From contig CANLXL010000009.1 of assembly GCA_947495125.1 (NCBI GenBank), positions 124,001 to 188,000 of the forward strand: a stretch of DNA of 64,000 bases. The letters run 5' to 3'. The stretch comes from an uncultured Flaviramulus sp. GTDB lineage: Bacteria > Bacteroidota > Bacteroidia > Flavobacteriales > Flavobacteriaceae. This document shows positions 17,601 through 26,017 of the stretch, piece after piece. Below the pieces are notes generated by a model that was given only the letters and a program-made list of their open reading frames with translations, was not told where the DNA came from and ran no database searches. Position 1 is the stretch's first letter. The number at the start of each line of letters is the position of its first letter. The position numbers were made by a program, and so were the translations under genes.

Positions 17601-19019
17601 TTATTTAGATACTTTTAAACCCAAGCGTTTTCCTTCTTCAAGCATTAATTGATGTGCGGCTTCAAACTCATTAGGAATATCACCTTCTAAAATAGCTTCT
17701 TTGATCGTTTCTTTAATGATACCAATTTCCCGGGATGGTTTTAAATTGAATGTTTTCATTATTTCTTCACCACTTATAGGAGGTTGGAAATTGCGCACTT
17801 GATCGCGAGCTTCTACCTCAACAATCTTTTCTCTTACAATTTTAAAATTGTTATGATATTTATGAAACTTTTTTGGGTTTTTGGTTGTAATATCGGCTTC
17901 ACAAAGGGTCATTAAATCTTCAACATAATCTCCGGCATCAAATACTAATCGGCGAACTGCCGAATCTGTTACCATATCTTGAGCCAGTACAATAGGGCGA
18001 GAACTCATAAATACCATTTTTTGAACAAACTTCATTTTATCATTCAATGGCATTTTTAATCTTTTAAACAAATGATACACCATTTTTGAGCCTTCAAACT
18101 CATGCCCGTGAAATGTCCAACCAACCTTTTTGCTAAAACGTTTTGTAGGAGCCTTACCGATATCATGGAGCAGCGCTGCCCAGCGTAACCAAACATTATT
18201 TGTATGCTTTGAAATATTATCAACAACTTCTAGGGTATGGTAAAAGTTATCTTTATGTCGTTGACCTTCAACCTCGTCTATGCCTTTAAGCGCTGTGAGT
18301 TCCGGCAAAATATAGTGTAGCAATCCTGTTTTTTCCAGCAATAGCAGACCGATAGAGGGCACTTCACTTTCAAGAATTTTATGGAGTTCTACAACAATAC
18401 GTTCGTTTGTAATAATCTTAATTCTATCACAATTTTTTGAAATAGCATTTAAAGATGCCTCTTCAATGTTAAAATTTAACTGTGTGGCAAACCTGATGGC
18501 CCGCATCATTCTAAGCGGGTCGTCACTATATGTGATATCCGGATTTAAAGGCGTTCTAATGATTTTTTTATTTAAATCATCAATGCCATTAAATGGATCC
18601 AACAATGCTCCGAATTCGGTCTTACTTAAATTTAAGGCCAAAGCATTTATTGTGAAGTCGCGACGGTTTTGGTCATCTTCCAGAGTGCCATCTTCAACAA
18701 TCGGGTTTCTGCTGTCATTGTTGTAAGATTCTTTTCGAGCACCAACAAATTCTATTTCGATGTCATCATATCGAAGCATGGCGGTACCATAGGTTTTAAA
18801 TACCTGTACTTTAGGTCTTGTAGGGAGGTTTTTTGCAACTTGTCTTGCCAATGCAATGCCGCTACCAATGGCAACAACATCAATATCTTTTGCAGATCCA
18901 CGTTTTAAAATATAATCACGTACAAAACCACCTATGACATAGGCGTCGAGATCTAGTTCTTTTGCCGATTCTGAAATTATTTTGAAAATTGGATGATATA
19001 AAGCGTCTCTGTAGTTCAT
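17601..19019 (-). CDS. cca: CCA tRNA nucleotidyltransferase with HD domain
   Basis: The head domain carries the class II nucleotidyltransferase signature VIGGFVRDYIL followed by DIDVVAIG (metal-binding DxD) and RRDFTINALAL. The C-terminal half has an HD phosphohydrolase domain with RHKDNFYHTLEVVDN and AALLHDIGKAPT. The enzyme adds or repairs the 3'-CCA end of tRNAs. I chose the ATG coding MNYRDALYHP (472 residues). A GTG seven codons upstream lies inside an inverted repeat that belongs to the neighbouring GxxExxY element, so that extension is likely spurious. The preceding GxxExxY gene separates it from tsaC. Confidence 0.93.
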   Translation of the reverse strand: MNYRDALYHPIFKIISESAKELDLDAYVIGGFVRDYILKRGSAKDIDVVAIGSGIALARQVAKNLPTRPKVQVFKTYGTAMLRYDDIEIEFVGARKESYNNDSRNPIVEDGTLEDDQNRRDFTINALALNLSKTEFGALLDPFNGIDDLNKKIIRTPLNPDITYSDDPLRMMRAIRFATQLNFNIEEASLNAISKNCDRIKIITNERIVVELHKILESEVPSIGLLLLEKTGLLHYILPELTALKGIDEVEGQRHKDNFYHTLEVVDNISKHTNNVWLRWAALLHDIGKAPTKRFSKKVGWTFHGHEFEGSKMVYHLFKRLKMPLNDKMKFVQKMVFMSSRPIVLAQDMVTDSAVRRLVFDAGDYVEDLMTLCEADITTKNPKKFHKYHNNFKIVREKIVEVEARDQVRNFQPPISGEEIMKTFNLKPSREIGIIKETIKEAILEGDIPNEFEAAHQLMLEEGKRLGLKVSK

Positions 19020-19027
19020 ATTTTTTT

Positions 19028-19048
19028 GCCACGAATTCACAAATATTT
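19028..19048 (+). repeat. Left inverted repeat of the GxxExxY element
   Basis: It reads GCCACGAATTCAC and then AAATATTT on the plus strand. Its reverse complement differs from the right repeat at two of 21 positions. It touches the stop codon of the small gene on one side and ends 8 bp before the cca ATG on the other. Confidence 0.7.
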
Positions 19049-19422
19049 TATAGTATAATTCTTTTGTGATCTAATAAATCTTTATGAAAGTTGGCTAATA
19101 TTGCTAATTTATTTTGTGATACTTTTAAGTAATTAATGCATTGTGATACGCGCTTATCATTTAAATTTTCGATGGATTTAATTTCTAGAATAATTTTATT
19201 ATAAACAACAAAATCCGCATAGAACTTATGTTTTAACGAAATATCTTTATAATAAACTTTAAATTCTTTTTCCCTTTTAAAAGGAATGTTCAATCTATTA
19301 AACTCATATTCAATAGCATCTTTATACACTATTTCTGAAAACCCGCTTCCTAAATTATTATAAACCTCAAATAGAACACCAATAATAGAATAACTTTCAT
19401 CTTTATAAATTATGATAGACAT
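19048..19422 (-). CDS. GxxExxY protein (PD-(D/E)XK nuclease-like)
   Basis: The 124-residue protein carries the family hallmark G-x-x-E-x-x-Y as GFSEIVY (residues 27-33). It also shows a PD-(D/E)XK-type core: Asp70 in FYADFVV, then Glu80 and Lys82 in ILEIKSI. The family (PF13366) is predicted to be nuclease-like, but its biochemistry is poorly known. A complete single-domain protein of the usual length is encoded. Its gene is tightly framed by inverted repeats and interrupts what would otherwise be a direct tsaC-cca junction, which suggests an insertion. No partner toxin, antitoxin or methylase is nearby. Confidence 0.85.
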   Translation of the reverse strand: MSIIIYKDESYSIIGVLFEVYNNLGSGFSEIVYKDAIEYEFNRLNIPFKREKEFKVYYKDISLKHKFYADFVVYNKIILEIKSIENLNDKRVSQCINYLKVSQNKLAILANFHKDLLDHKRIIL

Positions 19423-19443
19423 AAATATTGGTGTATTCGTGGC
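19423..19443 (-). repeat. Right inverted repeat of the GxxExxY element
   Basis: It reads AAATATTGGTG then TATTCGTGGC on the plus strand. It begins right after the ATG of the small gene and ends 5 bp before the tsaC stop codon. It pairs with the left repeat at 19 of 21 positions. Confidence 0.7.
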
Positions 19444-19448
19444 TAAAT

Positions 19449-20009
19449 TTATTTTCGGATTATCTTGACAATACCATTATTACCCAATTTAATGATGGAA
19501 GATGGTTTATCACAGATTTTTTCACGGTGCAAATTTACAATATAGTCTACACCTTTTAAAATAGCAGGAGATATTTCTTGATACGATTTTGGTGTAGGTT
19601 GCCCACTAATATTTGCTGAAGTCGAAACCACCGCTCCGTTAAGTCTTCGGGAGAGTTGAAAACAAAATTCGTTATCAGGAATTCTTATGGCGATGGTGCC
19701 ATCATTTGCGACCAGATTTTGTGCTAAGTTTTGGGCATCATCATAAATGATGGTTACCGGTTTTTCAGAGATGTCAATAATACTGTGTGCCGCTTCCGGG
19801 ATTTTTTTCACATAGTTATTGAGCATCCTATCGTCTGCCACCAGGCATATTAAAGCTTTAGAGTCTTCACGTTCTTTTAACTTGTAAACCTTTTTAACCG
19901 CTTCTTCATTTGTTGCATCACAACCGATACCCCAAACCGTATCGGTAGGGTAAAGGATAAGACCACCTTCTTTTAAGGTCTTTATCGCATTAAAAAGTTC
20001 CTTTTGCAT
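19449..20009 (-). CDS. tsaC: L-threonylcarbamoyladenylate synthase (YrdC/Sua5 family)
   Basis: The 186-residue protein starts with the YrdC pattern GGLILYPTDTVWGIGCDATN and contains KEREDSKALICLV and VVSTSANISGQPTP, the nucleotide and threonine binding segments. It makes threonylcarbamoyl-AMP from threonine, bicarbonate and ATP, the first step of t6A modification at position 37 of ANN-decoding tRNAs. It is the short TsaC form without the Sua5 C-terminal domain. The gene follows glf by 14 bp on the same strand and precedes two further genes that include tRNA maturation (cca). Confidence 0.93.
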   Translation of the reverse strand: MQKELFNAIKTLKEGGLILYPTDTVWGIGCDATNEEAVKKVYKLKEREDSKALICLVADDRMLNNYVKKIPEAAHSIIDISEKPVTIIYDDAQNLAQNLVANDGTIAIRIPDNEFCFQLSRRLNGAVVSTSANISGQPTPKSYQEISPAILKGVDYIVNLHREKICDKPSSIIKLGNNGIVKIIRK

Positions 20010-20023
20010 GCTCTATGCTTGGT

Positions 20024-21127
20024 TTAAGAAAATTCCGTTTTTACTTTTTGCAGGGCAGAACCAATGATTTGATGCATATCGTAATATTTGTATTCGGCCA
20101 GACGACCTCCAAAAATAACCTTGTTCCGGGTTTTAGACTTCTCTTTGTATTGTTTGAATTTATTTTGATTCTCTTCGTTGTTAATGGGATAATAGGCTTC
20201 TTTTTTAGAGGTCCATTGCTCAGGGTATTCTTTAGTTACGACTGTATGTTTTTGTTTCCCAAATTCAAAATGTTTGTGTTCTATAATTCTGGTATATGGA
20301 ACATCACTGTCATTATAGTTAATAACGGCATTTCCTTGAAAGTTGTCTGTGTTTAGTTGTTCATTTTCGAAGCGCAATGATCGATATTCTAATTTTCCGA
20401 ATTCATAATTGAAATATTCATCTATTTTCCCCGTAAATACAACCTTTTTGGCTAGAGATTCCAGGGTTTGTTTGTCTTTAAAAAAATCAACATTGGTTCT
20501 CGTTTCTATACCATTTAATAACCCGTCTATTATTTTATTATAGCCTCCAACAGGAATGCCTTGATACTTATCGTTAAAATAATTGTTGTCGAATGTATAG
20601 CGAACCGGAAGTCTTTTAATTATAAAGGCAGGAAGTTCCGATGCTTTTCTTCCCCACTGTTTTTCAGTGTACTCTTTTATTAAGGTTTCATAAATATCAC
20701 GACCTATTAACGATAGTGCCTGTTCTTCAAGGTTTTTTGGATTTTTAACGCCATATTCTTCTATTTGCTTACTAATGATTTCCCGGGCTTCCGCTGGCGT
20801 TTTTACTCCCCAAAGCTGATAAAACGTATTCATATTAAACGGCAAATTATAGAGTTTGCCTTTCGAAATGGATACCGGTGAATTAATATAATTATTAAAC
20901 TCTGCAAATTGATTCACATAATCCCAAATGGCTTTGTCGTTGGTATGAAAAATATGCGCTCCGTATTTATGAACATTAATACCATCTACATTTTCGCAAT
21001 ACACGTTTCCTCCAAGGTGAGGTCTTTTATCAATAACCAAACAGCTTCGCCCTTTTTTTTTGGCTTCGTGTGCGAAGACCGACCCAAAAAGACCGGCTCC
21101 TACAATTAAATAATCGTACTTTTGCAT
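20024..21127 (-). CDS. glf: UDP-galactopyranose mutase
   Basis: The N-terminus has the FAD-binding Rossmann motif YLIVGAGLFGSVFA followed by VIDKRPHLGGN and HKYGAHIFHTND, the signature of this enzyme. Further conserved elements are YTEKQWGR, LPVRYTFDNNYFND and YPIN near the C-terminus. Length (367 residues) is normal. It interconverts UDP-galactopyranose and UDP-galactofuranose in the cytoplasm. Divergent to it, 72 bp away, start two genes for galactofuranosyltransferase-like proteins, so the product UDP-Galf probably feeds a surface glycan made by this locus. Confidence 0.96.
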   Translation of the reverse strand: MQKYDYLIVGAGLFGSVFAHEAKKKGRSCLVIDKRPHLGGNVYCENVDGINVHKYGAHIFHTNDKAIWDYVNQFAEFNNYINSPVSISKGKLYNLPFNMNTFYQLWGVKTPAEAREIISKQIEEYGVKNPKNLEEQALSLIGRDIYETLIKEYTEKQWGRKASELPAFIIKRLPVRYTFDNNYFNDKYQGIPVGGYNKIIDGLLNGIETRTNVDFFKDKQTLESLAKKVVFTGKIDEYFNYEFGKLEYRSLRFENEQLNTDNFQGNAVINYNDSDVPYTRIIEHKHFEFGKQKHTVVTKEYPEQWTSKKEAYYPINNEENQNKFKQYKEKSKTRNKVIFGGRLAEYKYYDMHQIIGSALQKVKTEFS

Positions 21128-21199
21128 TATTTTTAATAATAATAGTTTAGTTTACAATATTATAATTTTTATTATCTACAAAAAAACTTTAGTGTCTTA

Positions 21200-22246
21200 A
21201 TGTATTATTATATTTCTAAAAATTACAAGGCTATATATGGAGCCTCTGGAAAAGCAAAAACAGATTTTGAGTATGCCCTGGAAAAAATGGGTTTTAAAAA
21301 CCTTGGATTTAAGCAATCTTCTATTCCCAATTCTGCTGTTGGAGCGATTAAGAACTTTTTTGGAATTACCTGGGCACTTTTAAGACTGCCTTTCAGGTCT
21401 GTGTTATGTACACAATATCCTATTAATAAGTATAGAGGTTATATATTGTTCGTTGCACGATTAAAGCGTTGTAAAATTATCACCTTGGTACATGATGTTG
21501 GATTCTTAAGAAAACGTACAAAGAACAAGGAGCGGGAGTTAGCTAGAATATGCAATTCTGATGCTGTAATTGTGCATAATCCTAGGATGAAACAATGGTT
21601 TTTAGATCAAGGTATAAAGATTCCTATTATTGTGCTTGGAATTTTTGATTATGTTGCCGATAAATTACCCGAGCAAAATGCGGCTATAGAGGAAAAGTCT
21701 ACATTCGATTTGGTTTATGCAGGTGGGTATGGAGGTAACAAAAATTCATATGTATATGATATAGATGATATAAAAACATCACGTTTTAATTTGAAGCTTT
21801 ATGGAACGGGATTCGAACCGGAAAAGAGAAAAGTAAGCGAGGCAAAATCTTCAGTTTTATATGCCGGTGTTTTTCCTTCTAATGAAATAGCTTATAAGAT
21901 ACAAGGTGATTTTGGATTGGTATGGGACGGAGAGTCTATAGACACCTGTAGCGGCCAGTATGGCGAGTACCTGAAGTTTAACAATCCACATAAAACGTCC
22001 TTATACTTACTTTGTGGATTACCGGTTGTTATTTGGGAAGAAGCTGCTCTGGCTTCTTTTATTACTGAAAATAATTTAGGAATAGCCGTGTCGAGTTTAG
22101 CGAAGCTGGATGACGCTTTCGAAAGGTTGTCCTCTGAAGATGTTAAGGCGATGAAAAAGAATGTATTAGTATTTCAACAAAAAGTAATGTCGGGATTATT
22201 TTATAGAACATCGGTTAAAAGGGCTTTGGAAGAAATTGAAGCGTAA
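21200..22246 (+). CDS. Galactofuranosyltransferase-like glycosyltransferase, copy 1
   Basis: The 348-residue protein is cytoplasmic or membrane-peripheral, with no signal peptide. The C-terminal half contains GDFGLVWDGESIDTCSGQYG and YLKFNNPHKTSLYLLCGLPVVIW, a pattern I associate with beta-1,6-galactofuranosyltransferases of Gram-positive capsule loci. Adjacency to glf supports UDP-Galf as donor, which is inference. The N-terminal half has a GT-B-like start (YYISKNYKAIYGASGKAKTD). It is followed after 19 bp by a close paralogue, so the pair probably arose by tandem duplication and may add successive or differently linked Galf residues. Confidence 0.82.
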   Translation: MYYYISKNYKAIYGASGKAKTDFEYALEKMGFKNLGFKQSSIPNSAVGAIKNFFGITWALLRLPFRSVLCTQYPINKYRGYILFVARLKRCKIITLVHDVGFLRKRTKNKERELARICNSDAVIVHNPRMKQWFLDQGIKIPIIVLGIFDYVADKLPEQNAAIEEKSTFDLVYAGGYGGNKNSYVYDIDDIKTSRFNLKLYGTGFEPEKRKVSEAKSSVLYAGVFPSNEIAYKIQGDFGLVWDGESIDTCSGQYGEYLKFNNPHKTSLYLLCGLPVVIWEEAALASFITENNLGIAVSSLAKLDDAFERLSSEDVKAMKKNVLVFQQKVMSGLFYRTSVKRALEEIEA

Positions 22247-22265
22247 AAACTATAAAGGTTAATAA

Positions 22266-23306
22266 ATGAATATCTACTTTATATCTAGAAATTATAAATC
22301 GGTTTTTGACGCCGCCGGAAAAGCAAAAACGGATTGTGAATTTGTATTGCAAAAAATGGGTTTTAAAAATTTGGGATTTAAGCAATCCGCCATTCCCAAT
22401 TCTGTTTTGGGAACATTAAAAAATTTTTTAGGCATAACTTTGGCACTATTAAGGTTACCGTTTAAAGCTACTTTATGTACACAATACCCTAATAGCAAGT
22501 TTAGAGGCTATATTCTTTTTGTGGCTAAATTAAAGCGATGTAAAATTATCACTATCGTTCACGATGTTAGAGCCTTAAAGGGGAAAACTAAGGATACATA
22601 CAAGGAAATATCACAAATAGTAACCGATGTTATTATTGTACACAACTCTTCTATGAAAGCATGGTTTATCGAACAGGGCGTAAAAGTACCTGTCGTCGTT
22701 TTAGAGATCTTCGATTATATTGCCGATAGAAGACCGGAGCAAAATGATATGACGCCATCTGAACCCCATTATGAGATCACTTATGCCGGGGGATTAGGGC
22801 ATAAGAAGAATGCGTATATTTACGATGTAGATATGTTATCTGCTACCAAATATAAATTGAAGCTTTATGGCCGAGGTTTTGAGCCTGAAAGTGTCAAAGT
22901 AAAGAATGAAGATTCTATTATTGATTATCAAGGTGCATTTCCTTCCAATGAAATAGCTTATAAAATTGTAGGAGATTTTGGTTTGGTATGGGATGGCGAT
23001 TCTACACATACTTGCACTGGGCAGTACGGTGCTTATTTGAAGTTTAATAACCCACATAAAACCTCATTGTATTTATTGTGCGGGTTACCCGTAATTATAT
23101 GGAAAGAAGCCGCTTTAGCCCCTTTTATTATTAATAATAGGCTAGGAATAGGGGTGTCTGACTTAAAAGATTTAGACCGTACTTTGGCAAATTTAACGCA
23201 TGCTGATTACACCGCGATAAAAGATAATGTACGGAACTACCAGAATAAAGTAATGTCCGGTTATTTCTTTGAAACCGCGATTAATAAAGCCATACAGAAA
23301 TTGTAA
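22266..23306 (+). CDS. Galactofuranosyltransferase-like glycosyltransferase, copy 2
   Basis: It is a tandem paralogue of the preceding gene, aligned over its full length (346 versus 348 residues), with long shared stretches such as GKAKTD, KMGFKNLGFKQS and LKFNNPHKTSLYLLCGLPV. It keeps the GLVWDGDSTHTCTGQYG motif with SGQ changed to TGQ. The middle region (about residues 100-200) is most different, which may mean a different acceptor. It starts 19 bp after copy 1 and is followed by a Kdo-kinase-like gene 27 bp later, so one transcript is likely. Confidence 0.82.
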   Translation: MNIYFISRNYKSVFDAAGKAKTDCEFVLQKMGFKNLGFKQSAIPNSVLGTLKNFLGITLALLRLPFKATLCTQYPNSKFRGYILFVAKLKRCKIITIVHDVRALKGKTKDTYKEISQIVTDVIIVHNSSMKAWFIEQGVKVPVVVLEIFDYIADRRPEQNDMTPSEPHYEITYAGGLGHKKNAYIYDVDMLSATKYKLKLYGRGFEPESVKVKNEDSIIDYQGAFPSNEIAYKIVGDFGLVWDGDSTHTCTGQYGAYLKFNNPHKTSLYLLCGLPVIIWKEAALAPFIINNRLGIGVSDLKDLDRTLANLTHADYTAIKDNVRNYQNKVMSGYFFETAINKAIQKL

Positions 23307-23333
23307 GTTTAATTGTGACACCTATATAGATTT

Positions 23334-24098
23334 ATGAAATACATCTGTAATGAAGCGTACAAGCCTTTTAAGAAAGAGTTAAATGGTTTTATAGATAAAT
23401 TTGAGGTTTCCGGAAAGGTATTCATAGAAGGTACTCGAAATACCATAAAATTGTTCAGTTTGAACAATGAAACGGTTAATATTAAGGCGTTTAAAGTTCC
23501 TAATATTTTTAATCAAATTGCTTATAATTTTTTTAGAAAGAGTAAGGCAGAGCGTTCCTTTGAGTATGCCAATACTTTATTGAAATTAGATATTGGTACT
23601 CCAAAGCCTATTGCTTATTTTGAGTTTTCATCACTCTTTTTGTTTAAGAAAAGCTATTATGTTAGTGAGCATTTGGAGTGCGATTTAACCTATAGGGAAC
23701 TAATTCATGATTTCAATTACCCTAATCGTGATACTATTTTAAGAGCTTTTACCAGGTTTACGTATCAACTTCATGAGAAAGACGTTTTGTTTTTAGATCA
23801 TTCACCGGGTAATACACTTATAAAAATAAATAAAGAAAACTACGCTTTTTATTTGGTGGACCTTAACCGAATGAAATTTGAGACATTATCATATGAGACT
23901 AGAATCAGAAACTTTTCCAGACTAACCCCACATAGGGAGATGGTGGAAGTTATGAGTGATGAATACGCTAAGTGTTTAGGTAAAGAATATAACGAAGTCT
24001 TTCAGCTCATGTGGCGCTTCACTCAAGAATTTCAAGAAAAATTTAATCGTAAAAAACGGCTTAAAAAGAAGTTTCTATTTTGGCGAAATATTGGTTAA
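23334..24098 (+). CDS. Lipopolysaccharide (Kdo/core) kinase family protein
   Basis: This 254-residue protein has the small eukaryotic-kinase-like pattern of KdkA/WaaP/InaA proteins. A lysine-bearing strand NIKAFKVP leads to the catalytic loop LDHSPGN with Asp155 and Asn160, then VDLNRM with metal-binding Asp176. It probably phosphorylates Kdo or a core sugar of the lipooligosaccharide on the cytoplasmic face. It is the last gene of the plus-strand glycan unit. Its 3' end overlaps the end of the convergent GT2 gene by 24 bp, so the two transcripts are complementary at their ends. Confidence 0.88.
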   Translation: MKYICNEAYKPFKKELNGFIDKFEVSGKVFIEGTRNTIKLFSLNNETVNIKAFKVPNIFNQIAYNFFRKSKAERSFEYANTLLKLDIGTPKPIAYFEFSSLFLFKKSYYVSEHLECDLTYRELIHDFNYPNRDTILRAFTRFTYQLHEKDVLFLDHSPGNTLIKINKENYAFYLVDLNRMKFETLSYETRIRNFSRLTPHREMVEVMSDEYAKCLGKEYNEVFQLMWRFTQEFQEKFNRKKRLKKKFLFWRNIG

Positions 24099-24848
24099 CC
24101 TTCTTAACTCCAAATATCTATAATATACGCCATAAGCACCCAGGTAGGATAGTTGAAAACCTTCAATGCCATCTAAGAAACCCAATCTCACAATATAGTT
24201 GGTAATAAACTTGTAAATCGGTCTGAAAATAAAGTGAAGAGCAGAAGCTTTTTTGCCTTTGTTAAAGAGCTCTAAAGCTTTTAACTTGGCATAGGTTACC
24301 ATTTTTTCTTTGTAATCATCGCTACTGGAAATAGAATAATGAAGCATGGTGTGCTTTAGAATGTCACTTTTACCATTAATAATCGGCATTTCATGTACAA
24401 TTTTGTCTTCTTGGTATTTAACAGATCCGTTTTTAAAAAGACGATAGGTTGTATCTGTTTGAAACCCACTGTAATTAATTACCTTATTGTTAAAATACAT
24501 TTTTCGTTTAAACATAAATCCGGCGATAGGTGTGTCGCTATTTACTGTGTCTCGTATTTCATCTTTAAGTTCCGTTGTAATACGCTCGTCGGCATCAATA
24601 AATAGAATCCATTCACATTGGGCCTGATTAATGGCAAAATTACGTTGATCCGCAAAATTTTTAAAAGGACGTTGAATAGTTTTAACATTAGAAAAGTTTT
24701 TAAGCTTTTCTAATGTTCCATCCGTACTATAAGAATCTATAACAATAATTTCATCGGCAAAATCAATATTGTCTATAACCTCAGAAATATGTGTAATTTC
24801 ATTATAAACTATTAATAGAGCGGAAATACTTGTTTTTGTATCCTTCAA
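24075..24848 (-). CDS. Family 2 glycosyltransferase, WaaE/KdtX-like
   Basis: The 257-residue GT-A enzyme begins ALLIVYNEITHISEVIDNI. It has the nucleotide-binding strand EIIVIDSYSTDGT and the DxD-type motif LFIDADERIT, with FADQRNFAI between them. This layout is that of WaaE-type beta-1,4-glucosyltransferases of LPS core and of general Bacteroidota GT2 enzymes. It has no long membrane anchor. It lies beside the Galf/Kdo-kinase unit, which supports a role in the same surface glycan. Donor sugar not predictable. Confidence 0.88.
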   Translation of the reverse strand: MKDTKTSISALLIVYNEITHISEVIDNIDFADEIIVIDSYSTDGTLEKLKNFSNVKTIQRPFKNFADQRNFAINQAQCEWILFIDADERITTELKDEIRDTVNSDTPIAGFMFKRKMYFNNKVINYSGFQTDTTYRLFKNGSVKYQEDKIVHEMPIINGKSDILKHTMLHYSISSSDDYKEKMVTYAKLKALELFNKGKKASALHFIFRPIYKFITNYIVRLGFLDGIEGFQLSYLGAYGVYYRYLELRRLTNISPK

Positions 24849-24868
24849 ACGATATTAATTATTAAATT

Positions 24869-25684
24869 TTAAACAGCAACATCATGCTCGCGCAGGGCAT
24901 CGTTAAGCGATGTTTTTTTATTAGTACTCTCCTTACGTTTCCCAATAATGAGTGCACACGGTACATTATAACTGCCCGCAGAGAATTCTTTAGAATAACT
25001 ACCTGGTATTACAACAGATCGCGCAGGAACTCGACCTTTATATTCAATAGGCTCGTCGCCGGTTACATCAATGATTTTTGTACTCATGGTTAATACCACA
25101 CCGGCACCTAAAACAGCTTCAGTTTCCACGCGAACACCTTCAACGACGATACAACGTGATCCAATAAATGCATTGTCTTCAATAATTACAGGCGCAGCTT
25201 GTAAAGGCTCTAAAACACCACCAATACCAACACCCCCGGATAAATGTACATTTTTACCTATTTGAGCACAACTTCCAACGGTAGCCCAGGTATCTACCAT
25301 AGTACCTTTGTCTACATACGCTCCTATATTAACATAGCTTGGCATTAGAATGGTACCGGCAGAAATATAAGCGCCATGACGTGCTACAGCGTGAGGAACA
25401 ACACGTATTCCTTTTTCGGCATATCCGGTTTTTAATGGTATTTTATCGTGAAACTCTAAGGGACCGCATTCAATGGTTTGCATTTTTTGAATTGGAAAGT
25501 ATAAAACAACGGCTTTTTTTACCCATTCGTTAACTTGCCATCCTCTTTCTACAGGTTCCGCTACACGAAGTTCACCAGAATCTAATAAAGAAACGACCTC
25601 TCTTATCGCATTACCTGTGGTTTCATCATTCAAAAGAGCTCTATCTTCCCAGGCATTTTCTATTGTTTGTTGTAATTGCGTCAT
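24869..25684 (-). CDS. dapD: 2,3,4,5-tetrahydropyridine-2,6-dicarboxylate N-succinyltransferase
   Basis: The 271-residue protein has the DapD N-terminal helical domain (ENAWEDRALL, DSGELRVAEP) and a left-handed beta-helix of hexapeptide repeats (for example IGAYVDKGTMVDTWATVGSCAQIG). It also has the conserved FIGSRCIVVEGV and SVVIPGSY segments. It succinylates tetrahydrodipicolinate on the lysine and meso-diaminopimelate pathway that supplies peptidoglycan. A TATATTTG -7 motif lies 20 bp upstream. It follows no same-strand gene closely, so it is probably expressed from its own promoter, and it may read into the GT2 gene 20 bp downstream. Confidence 0.96.
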   Translation of the reverse strand: MTQLQQTIENAWEDRALLNDETTGNAIREVVSLLDSGELRVAEPVERGWQVNEWVKKAVVLYFPIQKMQTIECGPLEFHDKIPLKTGYAEKGIRVVPHAVARHGAYISAGTILMPSYVNIGAYVDKGTMVDTWATVGSCAQIGKNVHLSGGVGIGGVLEPLQAAPVIIEDNAFIGSRCIVVEGVRVETEAVLGAGVVLTMSTKIIDVTGDEPIEYKGRVPARSVVIPGSYSKEFSAGSYNVPCALIIGKRKESTNKKTSLNDALREHDVAV

Positions 25685-25703
25685 CGATATTTAAATTTTT
25701 GAG

Positions 25704-25711
25704 CAAATATA
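25704..25711 (-). promoter_or_regulatory. Candidate -7 element of dapD
   Basis: The minus strand reads TATATTTG, matching TAnnTTTG exactly, 20 bp before the ATG. No TTG is present at the -33 distance. Confidence 0.45.
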
Positions 25712-25959
25712 ATGCCTATCATTTAAAAAAGGGAATTAAATGCCCATAATAATAGTGTCGTTTATTGTCAAAATTTCCATAATTAATCATTGTTTTTAAC
25801 GGGAAGAAATATGCCTTTTATCTTTTTGTCTGACCCGGCTTTGGATGAAATACATTAAATAGAGTGTTTCGTCGGTAAAAAGAATCGTTTTAACTATTCA
25901 TCGATAAAATTATAACCGTGTTCTAATAAACGAATTTACAAAGGCGTACAACTAATTTT

Positions 25960-25992
25960 TTGCGCAAAACCTTTGGAGTGAAAGTATATTTG
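25960..25992 (+). promoter_or_regulatory. Promoter of the small secreted protein gene
   Basis: TTG at 25960-25962 and TATATTTG at 25985-25992 are separated by 22 bp, within the range for Bacteroidota sigma-A promoters. The start codon lies 25 bp after the -7 element. Confidence 0.55.
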
Positions 25993-26017
25993 AACCATCA
26001 AAACAACACAAATTAAA

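Larger units (their letters stand above)
19028..19443. mobile_element. Putative small GxxExxY-gene element bounded by inverted repeats
   Basis: Two 21-bp inverted repeats, identical at 19 positions, lie immediately outside the stop and start of a single small gene. Both repeats end outward in ATTCGTGGC. The unit is about 416 bp and sits between cca and tsaC. Short single-gene insertions encoding GxxExxY/S23-type proteins are known from other bacteria, so an inserted element is a reasonable inference. There is no transposase and I could not identify a target-site duplication. Confidence 0.5.
25685..26017. other. 333-bp intergenic region between divergent genes
   Basis: It carries a -7 motif for dapD near the left end and a -33/-7 pair for the small secreted protein near the right end. 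Between them I see no open frame, hairpin or riboswitch that I can support. Confidence 0.6.

Noticed and set aside
19020-19040. A GTG start giving seven extra residues to the CCA-adding enzyme.
   Set aside because: The GTG and most of those codons are part of the left inverted repeat of the GxxExxY element, and the family pattern begins at the next ATG.
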